A stretch of 35,859 nucleotides of DNA, from the NCBI GenBank assembly GCA_000179315.1, contig ADZZ01000356.1, forward strand, positions 3,695 through 39,553, given 5' to 3'. How positions within the stretch are numbered: the stretch's first letter is position 1; every line of letters begins with the position of its first letter. The notes under the pieces are model-generated. The model saw only the letters and a list, made by a program, of their open reading frames with translations. It did not search any database and was not told the origin of the DNA. Shown in pieces: positions 24,813-32,326 of the stretch. A program made the translations under genes and the position numbers. This DNA is from a delta proteobacterium NaphS2 (GTDB lineage: Bacteria; Desulfobacterota; DSM-4660; Desulfatiglandales; Desulfatiglandaceae).

Positions 24813-25121
24813 ATGGCTAGGAAATTGGGGGTTTTTGTGAGTTCCGACCAACATTTGGACAAACTCATCAAATTATGCAAGGCAGCAAAGGAAAAAGGGG
24901 ACGTTGAAGTTACCATTTTCTTCAGCCACCTGGGCACCACGCTGACGCAGGACCCGAGATTTGGAGAACTTGAAGGCCTGGCACAGATGAGCCTGTGCAA
25001 TGTGGGATTTGAAAGCCATGGGCTTAAGCCGCCCGTTCAGGGCATTGCCGAGGGGGATTACGCCACACAGGCCAGAAACGGAGAATTGATCGAAGAAAGC
25101 GACCGCTACATCGTTTTCTAA
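24813..25121 (+). CDS. DsrE-like small sulfur-relay protein
   Basis: This 102-residue protein has a DsrE/TusD-like fold signature: MARKLGVFVSSDQHLDKLIK, a hydrophobic strand VEVTIFFSHLGTTL, then ELEGLAQMSLCNVGFESHGL with a single cysteine placed like the active cysteine of DsrE-type sulfur carriers. Such proteins pass persulfide sulfur between TusA-like carriers and enzymes in the cytoplasm. I use the ATG at 24813, which has a strong AGAGGAGAAAG site; an upstream in-frame start at 24759 lacks support. It is first in a three-gene set of small proteins behind a sigma-54 promoter. Confidence 0.75.
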   Translation: MARKLGVFVSSDQHLDKLIKLCKAAKEKGDVEVTIFFSHLGTTLTQDPRFGELEGLAQMSLCNVGFESHGLKPPVQGIAEGDYATQARNGELIEESDRYIVF

Positions 25122-25139
25122 AAGACAGGGGGTTAAGGC

Positions 25140-25433
25140 ATGGAAAATGTTCAACATGTGGCTTTTTTGGTGCGTCGGAAGGAAGACCTTTGGGAAGGAT
25201 CAAGATCCACCCTGGGTCTGGCAGTCGAAAATCTGTATTCGTATATGTTCGTCCTGGATATCGAAGTGGAAATGACCGAAGCCTATAAAGAGAACCTGGA
25301 ATGGCTTGAAGATATGGAATGCGAATACTATTCCAACAACAAAGTCAACGCGGATAAGCACGGCTTTCAGTATCTGAGCCTGGAAGAAATCGGCCGGAAA
25401 CTCAAAGAGATGGACCTGATCATCCCATTTTAG
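25140..25433 (+). CDS. DsrF/DsrE-like small protein
   Basis: This 97-residue protein starts [20 protein letters not shown] and continues [20 protein letters not shown]. It contains one cysteine in [12 protein letters not shown] and ends [17 protein letters not shown]. Its size, single Cys and position between a DsrE-like and a DsrH-like gene suggest the middle subunit of a TusDCB/DsrEFH-type trimer, but similarity to known DsrF is weak by eye. The start is 18 bp after the previous stop, with AGGGGG before it. It is cytoplasmic. The role is inferred mainly from context. Confidence 0.6.
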   Translation: MENVQHVAFLVRRKEDLWEGSRSTLGLAVENLYSYMFVLDIEVEMTEAYKENLEWLEDMECEYYSNNKVNADKHGFQYLSLEEIGRKLKEMDLIIPF

Positions 25434-25444
25434 GAGCTTAGAAA

Positions 25445-25624
25445 ATGAAAATTCTGCACATCTACAAAAGCGAACCCGATGATGTCACGAAAACCCTCGT
25501 GGGAATCCTTTCCGAAGGGCAGGAAAAAACGGAATTTCCCTTGTATCAGGGGGAACCGGACTACGGAAAACTGATCGACTTAATTTTCGAACATGACCAC
25601 GATAAAGTGGTTTCCTGGTGGTAA
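25445..25624 (+). CDS. DsrH/TusB-like mini-protein (59 residues)
   Basis: This short gene starts at the ATG at 25445, 11 bp after the previous stop with TAGGAGC before it, and ends at TAA 25624. It encodes MKILHIYKSEPDDVTKTLVG, then ILSEGQEKTEFPLYQGEPDY, then a tail ending DHDKVVSWW. The opening ILHIYKS and the closing VVSWW resemble the DsrH/TusB fold's first and last strands, but the protein is only about 60% of the usual ~95 residues and has no cysteine. It completes a small three-gene set. It could be a structural subunit or an unrelated small protein. Confidence 0.6.
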   Translation: MKILHIYKSEPDDVTKTLVGILSEGQEKTEFPLYQGEPDYGKLIDLIFEHDHDKVVSWW

Positions 25625-25711
25625 CAAGACCCATAAACCTATTCCACCCAATTATAACGCTGGAATGAAAAATAGCATTTGTTGCACAGTATTCCTAAAT
25701 GGAGGTGCCCA

Positions 25712-26416
25712 ATGGACAACCCTATCGTTCACAACCCGCCTATCAGTATTACTGACCTGGTATTATTAAAGCAGAAAGGCGCTGTCATTACAGTGGACAA
25801 TACCTTTGAAATCAACGAGGTGGACCTGCTTCACGAAAAAGAACCTTTTCGTGCGTTTCTGTTTTTTTCTGTTTTCTCGGGCACCGTTGACGGTGAATCC
25901 TATGAATTCAGGAAGTGCTATTCACGGGGGTGCACCCACAATTTGTGCCCCCACGTATCCCAGGCGGTCATGATTGCCAACCGCTATCTGAAACGAGATT
26001 ACAAAACCCTGGAAAAAGCAGGTATCAGGCTGAAAGCAAATCTTTTTTCTCTGGAAGACATGCTGGCACAGTTCGAAAAGAAACGGGATGACTTCGTAAA
26101 CACCCTCATCCTTGAAGACTATATTCATATTGCCAAGGATGGAGATGAAGTTGGCGTCCAGGTATCCGTTGAAAAATTTCCAGCGGTTGAAAATTTTGCC
26201 AACCACACTGAAAAACGCCTGTTTTATGCGGCCAATTTCAACGTGGACTATCTGGGCGAAACCCATATTTGCCATCGGTGTTTTTCATGCTGCATAACTG
26301 AACGGGAACGGGAAGACGCTCAGACCGCCACGGAGCTGGCCAACAGACGTCTGGCCGCTATTTATACGTCCTTTGATCAAGCGGGCATTGAATATAACCG
26401 CGCATTTTTTGAATAG
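25712..26416 (+). CDS. Uncharacterised Cys/His-containing protein in the DsrE-like operon
   Basis: I do not recognise a named family for this 234-residue soluble protein. Two Cys-rich sites are visible: KCYSRGCTHNLCPHVSQAVM at about residue 68, and HICHRCFSCCITERERED at about 187. Together they could bind a metal or Fe-S cluster. The remainder is mixed alpha/beta with SVEKFPAVENFANHTEKR in the middle. The ATG at 25712 has a TGGAGGTG site; an upstream in-frame ATG at 25679 is less likely. It is 87 bp after the mini-protein on the same strand and ends 3 bp from the convergent activator 2 stop, so it probably belongs to the same sigma-54 unit. Confidence 0.65.
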   Translation: MDNPIVHNPPISITDLVLLKQKGAVITVDNTFEINEVDLLHEKEPFRAFLFFSVFSGTVDGESYEFRKCYSRGCTHNLCPHVSQAVMIANRYLKRDYKTLEKAGIRLKANLFSLEDMLAQFEKKRDDFVNTLILEDYIHIAKDGDEVGVQVSVEKFPAVENFANHTEKRLFYAANFNVDYLGETHICHRCFSCCITEREREDAQTATELANRRLAAIYTSFDQAGIEYNRAFFE

Positions 26417-26419
26417 CCG

Positions 26420-27802
26420 TCAACTTTGAATGGTTCTGTTCACCTGAATATCGTATTCCTTAAGGCGTTTCCACAATGTCACTCGGCTGATACCCAGAAT
26501 TCCGGCCGCCTCGGTCTTGTTGCCGTTGGTTTTTTTCAGGGCTTCCAGAATCGTTTCTTTTTCCAATGAACCGGCCCTCGCCCTTTTGCGCTGTTTTGCC
26601 GAAGGGGTTCTGTTTCTCCCGATGATATTGGGGGGGAGATGGTTCTCAAGAATCTCATGGCCCGGGCAAAGCACAAAAGCATATTCAATGGCATTGATCA
26701 GCTCACGGATATTTCCCGGCCAGTCGTAATTCACCAACCGTTCCAGGGCCGCTTCATCCATTCTCGTAATGTTTTTGCGGCTCTTAAGACGAATGCGGCT
26801 AATAAAAGCATCGACGAGCAGCGGAATATCTTCACGGCGCTCCCTTAAAGGCGGCAGGTAAATGGGGATGACACCCACGCGGTAGTAGAGGTCCTCACGA
26901 AAGCGCCCCTCTTCCATAAGCCTTTTCAGGTCCTTGTTGGTGGCCGTAATAATGCGAACATCAATGGAAAGGGGTTTGTGGTCCCCCACTTTTTCGATCT
27001 CCTTTTCCTGCAAAACACGCAGCAGCTTCACCTGTGTGGCAAGGGGAATGTCCCCGATTTCATCCAGGAAGATATCGCCTCCGCTGGCTGCTTCAAAGCG
27101 GCCTTTGCGGTTGCGATCAGCGCCGGTAAAGGCCCCTTTCACGTGGCCGAACAATTCGCTTTCCAGAAGGGATTCATTTAGCGCCGCACAGTTCACTTTC
27201 ACAAAAGGGCCTTCCGAGCGAGGACCCAGGCGGTGTATGGCCGTTGCCACCAGTTCCTTGCCCGTGCCGCTTTCACCTTGGATGGCCACCGGGGCTTCGG
27301 AATCGGCAGCACTTTGAATCAAAGCAAAGACCTGCTGCATTAGAGGAGATTTTCCGATGATCCCCTCGAAACTCTCTTCAATGCTCAACTCACGACGAAG
27401 CGACGTAATGACCTGGTCCCGATCCACCAGTTCCGTGCAATCGGCAAAGTTCTCCACCCCGCCCACCACCACGCCGTCCTTGTCCTTTAATACCGCGGCG
27501 TTTTTTAGCACATGGACCGGGGATCCGTCTTTGCGCTTAAGCGTGCACCGCCTGTGGCGCACCCGGCCCTCACTGAAAAGCTGGCAGTGTTGGACACCCC
27601 CCAATGCCATGGATTGAAAACAAGTGTTGCACTGCAGTATCTTGCAGGGCTTTCCGATCAATTCCTTTTCCTTGTACCCCGTGAGCTTTTCAAAGGCATT
27701 GTTCACCGAGAGGATGATACCATCCGGATCAACCACCATGAGCCCATCGAGCATGGTCTGAACCACCGTTTTCCAATACTGACTGTATTCGTTCTCAAAC
27801 AT
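26420..27802 (-). CDS. Sigma-54-dependent activator 2 (Cys-rich PAS - AAA+ - Fis-type HTH)
   Basis: This is a 460-residue enhancer-binding protein. The PAS domain (TMLDGLMVVDPDGIILSVNN) has a Cys cluster (KPCKILQCNTCFQSM, then HCQLF and RRC) that could sense a redox state, metal or sulfur species. The AAA+ module has [24 protein letters not shown] and YDWPGNIRELIN. The C-terminal HTH reads TNGNKTEAAGILGISRVTLW. The start at 27802 follows GGAGGAAAA. It lies on the minus strand between the two plus-strand sulfur operons, each of which has a sigma-54 promoter and a shared TTAAC/GTTAA site, so it is very probably their common activator. One copy of the site overlaps its own upstream region, suggesting autoregulation. 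Confidence 0.93.
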   Translation of the reverse strand: MFENEYSQYWKTVVQTMLDGLMVVDPDGIILSVNNAFEKLTGYKEKELIGKPCKILQCNTCFQSMALGGVQHCQLFSEGRVRHRRCTLKRKDGSPVHVLKNAAVLKDKDGVVVGGVENFADCTELVDRDQVITSLRRELSIEESFEGIIGKSPLMQQVFALIQSAADSEAPVAIQGESGTGKELVATAIHRLGPRSEGPFVKVNCAALNESLLESELFGHVKGAFTGADRNRKGRFEAASGGDIFLDEIGDIPLATQVKLLRVLQEKEIEKVGDHKPLSIDVRIITATNKDLKRLMEEGRFREDLYYRVGVIPIYLPPLRERREDIPLLVDAFISRIRLKSRKNITRMDEAALERLVNYDWPGNIRELINAIEYAFVLCPGHEILENHLPPNIIGRNRTPSAKQRKRARAGSLEKETILEALKKTNGNKTEAAGILGISRVTLWKRLKEYDIQVNRTIQS

Positions 27803-27837
27803 TTTTCCTCCAATCGAGAAACAACCCCGAACGTTAA

Positions 27838-27880
27838 AAGTTAACATGAATTAACGCTTGTTAATGATAAATCGTTAATG
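27838..27880. promoter_or_regulatory. Upstream activating sites, TTAAC...GTTAA type (copy B cluster)
   Basis: TTAACGCTTGTTAA (27851-27864) matches the site at 24567-24580 in 13 of 14 bases. It is flanked by further half-sites: GTTAAC at 27840-27845 and CGTTAATG near 27873. The cluster is about 90-115 bp upstream of the sigma-54 promoter at 27956 and 36-78 bp upstream of activator 2's start on the opposite strand. Confidence 0.7.
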
Positions 27881-27955
27881 TTCAAACCGCAACATTATTC
27901 TAATAATCTCATATAATCAATAAGTTAACCACCTATTCGCACTTAATAAAGAATT

Positions 27956-27971
27956 TGGCACCGCATTTGCA
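27956..27971 (+). promoter_or_regulatory. Sigma-54 promoter of the TusA-Hdr-DsrE-rhodanese operon
   Basis: TGGCACCGCATTTGCA matches TGGCACGNNNNTTGCA at all fixed positions except one. It is 40 bp before the GTG start of the first TusA-like gene, leaving a leader of roughly 30 nt. Confidence 0.88.
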
Positions 27972-28010
27972 GGGTTAAAAATCAAACTTTCTCATGACAA
28001 GGATCAAGAT

Positions 28011-28250
28011 GTGAAGAATGAGGTTAAAATTGACAGGGTTCTTGATCTCAGGGGCTGGAGTTGTCCCTGGTGCATTGTCAAGACCAGAAGCTGGCTCAGC
28101 CGCATGAAACCGGGTCAAATTCTGGAGCTGTTCGGCACCGATCCGGAGGCCCTCAAGAATCTTCCTTCCATTTTGAAAAATGGGAATGACAGAATTATTG
28201 AAGTCAAGAAGTACCCTGACTATCACCGACTGTTGATACGAAGGGGATAA
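28011..28250 (+). CDS. TusA-like sulfur carrier with CPWC motif
   Basis: This 79-residue TusA/SirA-fold protein reads VLDLRGWSCPWCIVKTRSWL. The family's sulfur-carrying cysteine is Cys18; the usual CPxP motif is CPWC here, giving a second cysteine at position 21 that could form a disulfide or share the persulfide. The rest follows the fold (MKPGQILELFGTDPEALKNL, then IIEVKKYPDYHRLLIRRG). The start is GTG with AAGGATC before it. It is the first gene of the long operon, followed 58 bp later by a second TusA-like gene with the standard motif. The proposed role is to deliver persulfide sulfur to the Hdr-like complex. Confidence 0.87.
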   Translation: MKNEVKIDRVLDLRGWSCPWCIVKTRSWLSRMKPGQILELFGTDPEALKNLPSILKNGNDRIIEVKKYPDYHRLLIRRG

Positions 28251-28308
28251 CAGCGAAACCGCCTTATTTCAGGCGGAAAAACCAGAGAGTATTTCAGGAG
28301 GATTTATC

Positions 28309-28563
28309 ATGGGAGATGTAGATCTTAACAGTATTCAGGCGGATAATGTAGTGGACGCAAGGGGCGTTTCCTGCCCGGGACCCCTGTTGGAGGCCAAAAA
28401 AGGCATGGGAAATGTTCAGGTAGGTCAGATCCTGGAAATCCTGTCCAACGATCCGGGCAGCAGGAACGATATTCCCAGATGGGCCAAGAAAGTGGGTCAC
28501 GACTACCTTGGCGTTTTGAGCGTGGACGGCGCCGACAGACTGTTTGTAAAAAGGCAGAAATAG
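28309..28563 (+). CDS. TusA-like sulfur carrier with standard CPGP motif
   Basis: This 84-residue TusA-fold protein reads VVDARGVSCPGPLLEAKKGM with the canonical CPxP motif (Cys22), then VGQILEILSNDPGSRNDIPR and a C-terminal strand LSVDGADRLFVKRQK. In this family the cysteine receives sulfane sulfur as a persulfide and donates it to partner proteins such as DsrE-type carriers. The ATG has CAGGAGG eight bases upstream. It lies 13 bp before the MvhD-like gene, so it is tightly linked to the electron-transfer genes. In sulfur oxidisers, TusA similarly accompanies sHdr complexes. Confidence 0.93.
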   Translation: MGDVDLNSIQADNVVDARGVSCPGPLLEAKKGMGNVQVGQILEILSNDPGSRNDIPRWAKKVGHDYLGVLSVDGADRLFVKRQK

Positions 28564-28576
28564 CGGGGGAACCCTA

Positions 28577-29002
28577 ATGGCACTCCAGGAAAACCAGGCA
28601 AAGATTTTGATTTTGGCCACCGAAGACTGCGCCTATCCGGGAGCCAACGCGGTGGGCCAGGCCCACATGAGTTACCCGGAGAACACTTATGTTCTTCGGG
28701 TCCGGGCGCCGGTGATGTTTCCCGAACATTTTTATCTGGATTGTTTCAAAAAAGGAATTTACGGCATCATCATCATGAGCTGCGGTGTGGAATGTCCATA
28801 CGAAGGCGCCTATCAGGCTCTGGCGGCGCGCGTGGACAAGGTGTACGCCATGATGCGGGAAGAGGGCCTGGACCCCAGAAGGCTTCGTCTCACGGGCGTC
28901 TGCACCGTCTGCACCAAAGCCTTTGTCAAGGAAGTGAACCAGATGAACCAGCTGATATCTGAATTGGGACCTCCCGGAGCCGAAAGTAAAAAAGCGGCAT
29001 AA
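28577..29002 (+). CDS. MvhD-like (hydrogenase delta / Hdr-linked iron-sulfur) protein
   Basis: This 141-residue protein has the MvhD fold that normally carries a 2Fe-2S cluster and hands electrons to HdrA. Visible pieces are LATEDCAYPGANAVGQAHMS, RVRAPVMFPEHFYLDCFKKG, IYGIIIMSCGVECPYEGAYQ, and GLDPRRLRLTGVCTVCTKAF. In typical MvhD the first box is CNWCSYAGAD; here the first cysteine is Thr and only the second remains, while additional cysteines occur later. Cluster ligation may therefore differ. No hydrogenase MvhA/G genes are adjacent, so the electron donor is not MvhAG from this locus. It is followed by the QmoA/HdrA-like gene 39 bp later. Confidence 0.88.
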   Translation: MALQENQAKILILATEDCAYPGANAVGQAHMSYPENTYVLRVRAPVMFPEHFYLDCFKKGIYGIIIMSCGVECPYEGAYQALAARVDKVYAMMREEGLDPRRLRLTGVCTVCTKAFVKEVNQMNQLISELGPPGAESKKAA

Positions 29003-29041
29003 ATCAGTTGAAGACTGTCAGGAAACACGAAAGGAACGGTA

Positions 29042-30343
29042 ATGTCCACGGAAAAGATAGAATTCGACGCGCTGGTAGTGGGGGGCGGCATCGCCGGCCT
29101 TCAGGCAGCCCTGGATCTGGCCGACCAGGATTTCAAGGTGGCCATTGTGGAAAAGGATGCCTCCATCGGGGGCAAGATGATTCGCTTATCCAAGGTCTTT
29201 CCCACCCTGGACTGTGCCAGTTGCATCACAACACCTAAGATGTCGGCGGCAGCCCATCATCCCAACGTGACCAGCTTTACCTATTGCGAACTCCAAACCC
29301 TGAAGAAAACCGGCGGTGAGATTACGGCCCGGGTCACGCAAAAACCGAGATTCGTTGATGAAATCAAGTGCATCGGTTGTCGGCAATGCGAATACAATTG
29401 CCCTGTTTACGTCCCCGATGAGGAGCAGGGCGGGTTTGCCGCGCGCAAAGCCATTTATATACCATTTTCCAACGCCATCCCTCAGGTGGCCCTCATGGAT
29501 GTTGAAAACTGCACCCTGTGCGGAAAATGCGCCAAAGTGTGCCCCACCCAGGCCGTGGACTATTTCCAGAAGCCCCGGGATTTTACGCTGACAGCCAAAA
29601 CGGTCGTGATCGCCACCGGCTTTGAACTGACACCCCTTCGGGACAAGCAACAGTACGGGTATGGTGAAATCGAAAACGTCATCACGGCCCTTCAAATGGA
29701 GCGCCTGCTGGCGCCCCACGGCCCGTACAACCGCGTAATCAGACCCTCCGACGGCATGGAACCGGATTCCATCGCCTTCATTCAATGCGCCGGTTCCAGG
29801 GACAAGAGCATGGGGGTTTCCTACTGCTCCCGGGTATGCTGCATGTACGCCATCAAGCAGGCCATGCTGCTGTCCGGCGCCGTTCCCATGGCCGATATCG
29901 CCATTTATTATATGGATATTCGCGCCTTTGGGAAAGGGTATGAACAGTTTTTCCAAAACGCCAAGGCCATGGGCGTTGAGTTTATAAAGGGAAAAGTGGC
30001 CACCATTGATCCGGGTGAAAACGGGACCGTTAAACTGCAATATGAAGTCCAGGGGGCACAGGGCGGCGTCACAACGGCTGAACATGACCTGGTGGTTCTG
30101 TCCCTGGGCATGGTGGCCGGATGGAATCCTGAAAACGCTTGCTCAGTGGGCACAGGAAGCGACGCTTTCATCAAAACCATACAGCCCAAGATTGCCCCGA
30201 CACTGACCGATATGGAAGGGGTTTTTGTGGCGGGTGTGGCGGCGGGACCCAAAGACATTGTGGATACCATTGTCGAAGCGGGCGCCGCGGCCATGGAGGC
30301 CTCCAATTACCTCACGAGGCTGACCCGTAAGCTTGCGGCCTAA
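29042..30343 (+). CDS. QmoA/HdrA-like FAD and Fe-S protein
   Basis: This is a 433-residue cytoplasmic flavoprotein. It has an FAD-binding Rossmann motif (ALVVGGGIAGLQAALDLADQ), the HdrA-type cysteine segment FPTLDCASCITTPKMS, and two 4Fe-4S sites (CIGCRQCEYNCPVY and CTLCGKCAKVCPTQA). A second FAD motif region follows (FIQCAGSRDKSMGVSYCSRV), then a C-terminal GVFVAGVAAGPKDIVDTIVE. It resembles the HdrA core and QmoA of sulfate reducers. HdrA-type proteins can split electrons at FAD or pass them between Fe-S modules. The start ATG follows AAAGGAACGG. It is adjacent to a second, longer HdrA. Which one, if either, bifurcates electrons cannot be told from sequence. Confidence 0.92.
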   Translation: MSTEKIEFDALVVGGGIAGLQAALDLADQDFKVAIVEKDASIGGKMIRLSKVFPTLDCASCITTPKMSAAAHHPNVTSFTYCELQTLKKTGGEITARVTQKPRFVDEIKCIGCRQCEYNCPVYVPDEEQGGFAARKAIYIPFSNAIPQVALMDVENCTLCGKCAKVCPTQAVDYFQKPRDFTLTAKTVVIATGFELTPLRDKQQYGYGEIENVITALQMERLLAPHGPYNRVIRPSDGMEPDSIAFIQCAGSRDKSMGVSYCSRVCCMYAIKQAMLLSGAVPMADIAIYYMDIRAFGKGYEQFFQNAKAMGVEFIKGKVATIDPGENGTVKLQYEVQGAQGGVTTAEHDLVVLSLGMVAGWNPENACSVGTGSDAFIKTIQPKIAPTLTDMEGVFVAGVAAGPKDIVDTIVEAGAAAMEASNYLTRLTRKLAA

Positions 30344-30371
30344 GACAGGATCTTTTTGGGAGATAGGCATA

Positions 30372-32315
30372 ATGGCAGATGACAACAAAGATAAAAAGGC
30401 AACCTCCGAACAGAAGGTCGGTGTTTACGTTTGCCACTGCGGCGGCAATATTTCCGATCACGTGGCAGTGGAAGAAGTCTGCAAAAACGCAGAGAAAATT
30501 CCCGGGGTCGTCAAGGTTCAAAATGATGTGTTCATGTGCTCGGACCCGGGACAGGAACTCATCATGGAGGACATCAAAAACGGCACGGTTGATCGTGTGG
30601 TCGTGGCCTCCTGCGCCCCGGATCTCCATTCTTCCACCTTTCGAAACGCCATTCAAAGGGCCGGCGGGAACCCCTACATTTACGAACATGCCAACATCCG
30701 AGAACAGGTAAGCTGGGTGCATCATGGGGATCAGGCCACCAACAAGGCCACGCGCCTGGTGGCGGCGGCGGCGGCGAAAGCCAGGGAACTTCAGCCGCTG
30801 GAACCTTTCAAGGTGGATGCAAAAAGACACGTTACCGTCATCGGGGGCGGTATTGCGGGTCTCAAAAGCGCATTGGACCTGGCGCGTAAAGGGCTTGACG
30901 TGGCGTTGATAGATAAATCGCCTTTTCTGGGAGGATGGACGGCCAAATGGGACCGGGCCTTTCCCACGGATGATCCGGTTTCAGAGCTGGTGACGGCGCT
31001 GGCGGGAGAGGTGTTGAATTCCGAAAAAATTACCGTGTACACCTGTTCCCGGATCACGGCCTTTGAAGGTTTCATCGGAAATTTCAAGCTCACGCTGACC
31101 CAGGCGCCTCCCGAATCCGATGCATATGAGGACGAAATCAAACGACTCAGCGACTCGGGCAAAGGCTTTGGGGAATTTGTTCCCCTGGCCGGCATATGCC
31201 CCGCCGGCATTCCGGAAACAACAACGACCCATGATATCGAAACGGGCGCCATTGTTCTTGCCACCGGCTTTCTGCCCTATGCGCCGCGATACGGAGAATA
31301 TCGGTACGGAGAATCAAAAGAGGTCATCACCCTTCCGGAATTGATCCGGATCATGGCGGAAAATCGTCAAAAAGGAGTCGGAGACACTTTGGAGATAAAC
31401 GACCGGAAGATCCGCAGTGTGGCCATGATCCACTGTGTGGGAAGCCGACAGATTCCAGGGATTCACGAGCCGGATGCCAAAGGAAATCTCAATGAATATT
31501 GCTCCAGAACCTGTTGCAGTGCAACCCTGCATGCCGCGAGCATGATCCGGAATAACCATCCAAAAACCCGGGTTTTTGACTTTTATAGAGATATTCGAAC
31601 CTACGGCCGGGGTCAGGAGGAACTCTATGAAGAAGCTTCGGACAGCAAGGTGGTTTTTTTCCGCTTTGAGGCGGACGCACCTCCTGAAGTGACCCGAAAT
31701 ACCGGGTCCGGCGATTTTCCGCTTAATATCAAAGTAAAAGATACGCTTACCTTTGATGAAGAGCTGGAAATGCCAGTGGATCTGGTGGTTCTGGCCGTGG
31801 GCATGGAGCCCGGCAACATCTCCGACCTGGTTGAAATGATGAAACTGCCCGTTGGTGTGGATGGCTTCCTGCAGGAGGTGCACCCCAAACTGCGGCCGGT
31901 GGAAATCGCCCAGTCCGGGGTGCTGCTTGCCGGAACCTGCCAGGCGCCCTTTGACATGGGAGAAACCTGCTCCGCCGCTTCGGGGGCTGCTGCCAAAGCC
32001 TCTGCCATACTGGGGAAGGGTTATGTGGAACTGGATCCCTTTGTGGCGGAAGTAGATCTGAACAAATGCCTTGGAACCGGAACCTGTGTCAACGCCTGCA
32101 TCGTAGAAGGGGCCTTGAGCCTGGTGGAGATGGACGTAGATGGCGAAAAAGTCAAAAGGGCCCAGGTGAATCCCGCCCTTTGCACCGGTTGCGGCGCCTG
32201 TGTGGCGGTCTGTCCGGAAAACGCCATCAACGTCAAAGGATGGACCTTAAAGCAGTACGAAGACATGGTAGACATGATCGTTTCCGACCGGATCCTGCCA
32301 TCTCAGACGGCATAA
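30372..32315 (+). CDS. HdrA/QmoB-like flavin and Fe-S subunit
   Basis: This 647-residue protein begins MADDNKDKKATSEQKVGVYV followed by CHCGGNISDHV, the N-terminal HdrA domain. Next come FAD motifs (HVTVIGGGIAGLKSALDLAR), CSRTCCSATLHAAS, a second nucleotide-binding region, and a C-terminal ferredoxin domain. The first ferredoxin site is incomplete: CLGTGTCVNAC has Thr where the second cysteine should be; the second site (CTGCGACVAVCPENA) is complete. The segment GGWTAKWDRAFPTDDPVSEL replaces the Cys-bearing loop seen in the neighbouring HdrA. I use the ATG at 30372, preceded by GGGAG; the upstream in-frame ATG at 30333 overlaps the previous gene. It likely forms an Hdr-like complex with the HdrB/C proteins downstream. 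Confidence 0.92.
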   Translation: MADDNKDKKATSEQKVGVYVCHCGGNISDHVAVEEVCKNAEKIPGVVKVQNDVFMCSDPGQELIMEDIKNGTVDRVVVASCAPDLHSSTFRNAIQRAGGNPYIYEHANIREQVSWVHHGDQATNKATRLVAAAAAKARELQPLEPFKVDAKRHVTVIGGGIAGLKSALDLARKGLDVALIDKSPFLGGWTAKWDRAFPTDDPVSELVTALAGEVLNSEKITVYTCSRITAFEGFIGNFKLTLTQAPPESDAYEDEIKRLSDSGKGFGEFVPLAGICPAGIPETTTTHDIETGAIVLATGFLPYAPRYGEYRYGESKEVITLPELIRIMAENRQKGVGDTLEINDRKIRSVAMIHCVGSRQIPGIHEPDAKGNLNEYCSRTCCSATLHAASMIRNNHPKTRVFDFYRDIRTYGRGQEELYEEASDSKVVFFRFEADAPPEVTRNTGSGDFPLNIKVKDTLTFDEELEMPVDLVVLAVGMEPGNISDLVEMMKLPVGVDGFLQEVHPKLRPVEIAQSGVLLAGTCQAPFDMGETCSAASGAAAKASAILGKGYVELDPFVAEVDLNKCLGTGTCVNACIVEGALSLVEMDVDGEKVKRAQVNPALCTGCGACVAVCPENAINVKGWTLKQYEDMVDMIVSDRILPSQTA

Positions 32316-32326
32316 GGGAGAACACC

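Noticed and set aside
29186-30085. 299-codon minus-strand frame opposite the QmoA-like gene
   Set aside because: Shadow of a strongly coding sense gene with no recognisable motifs.
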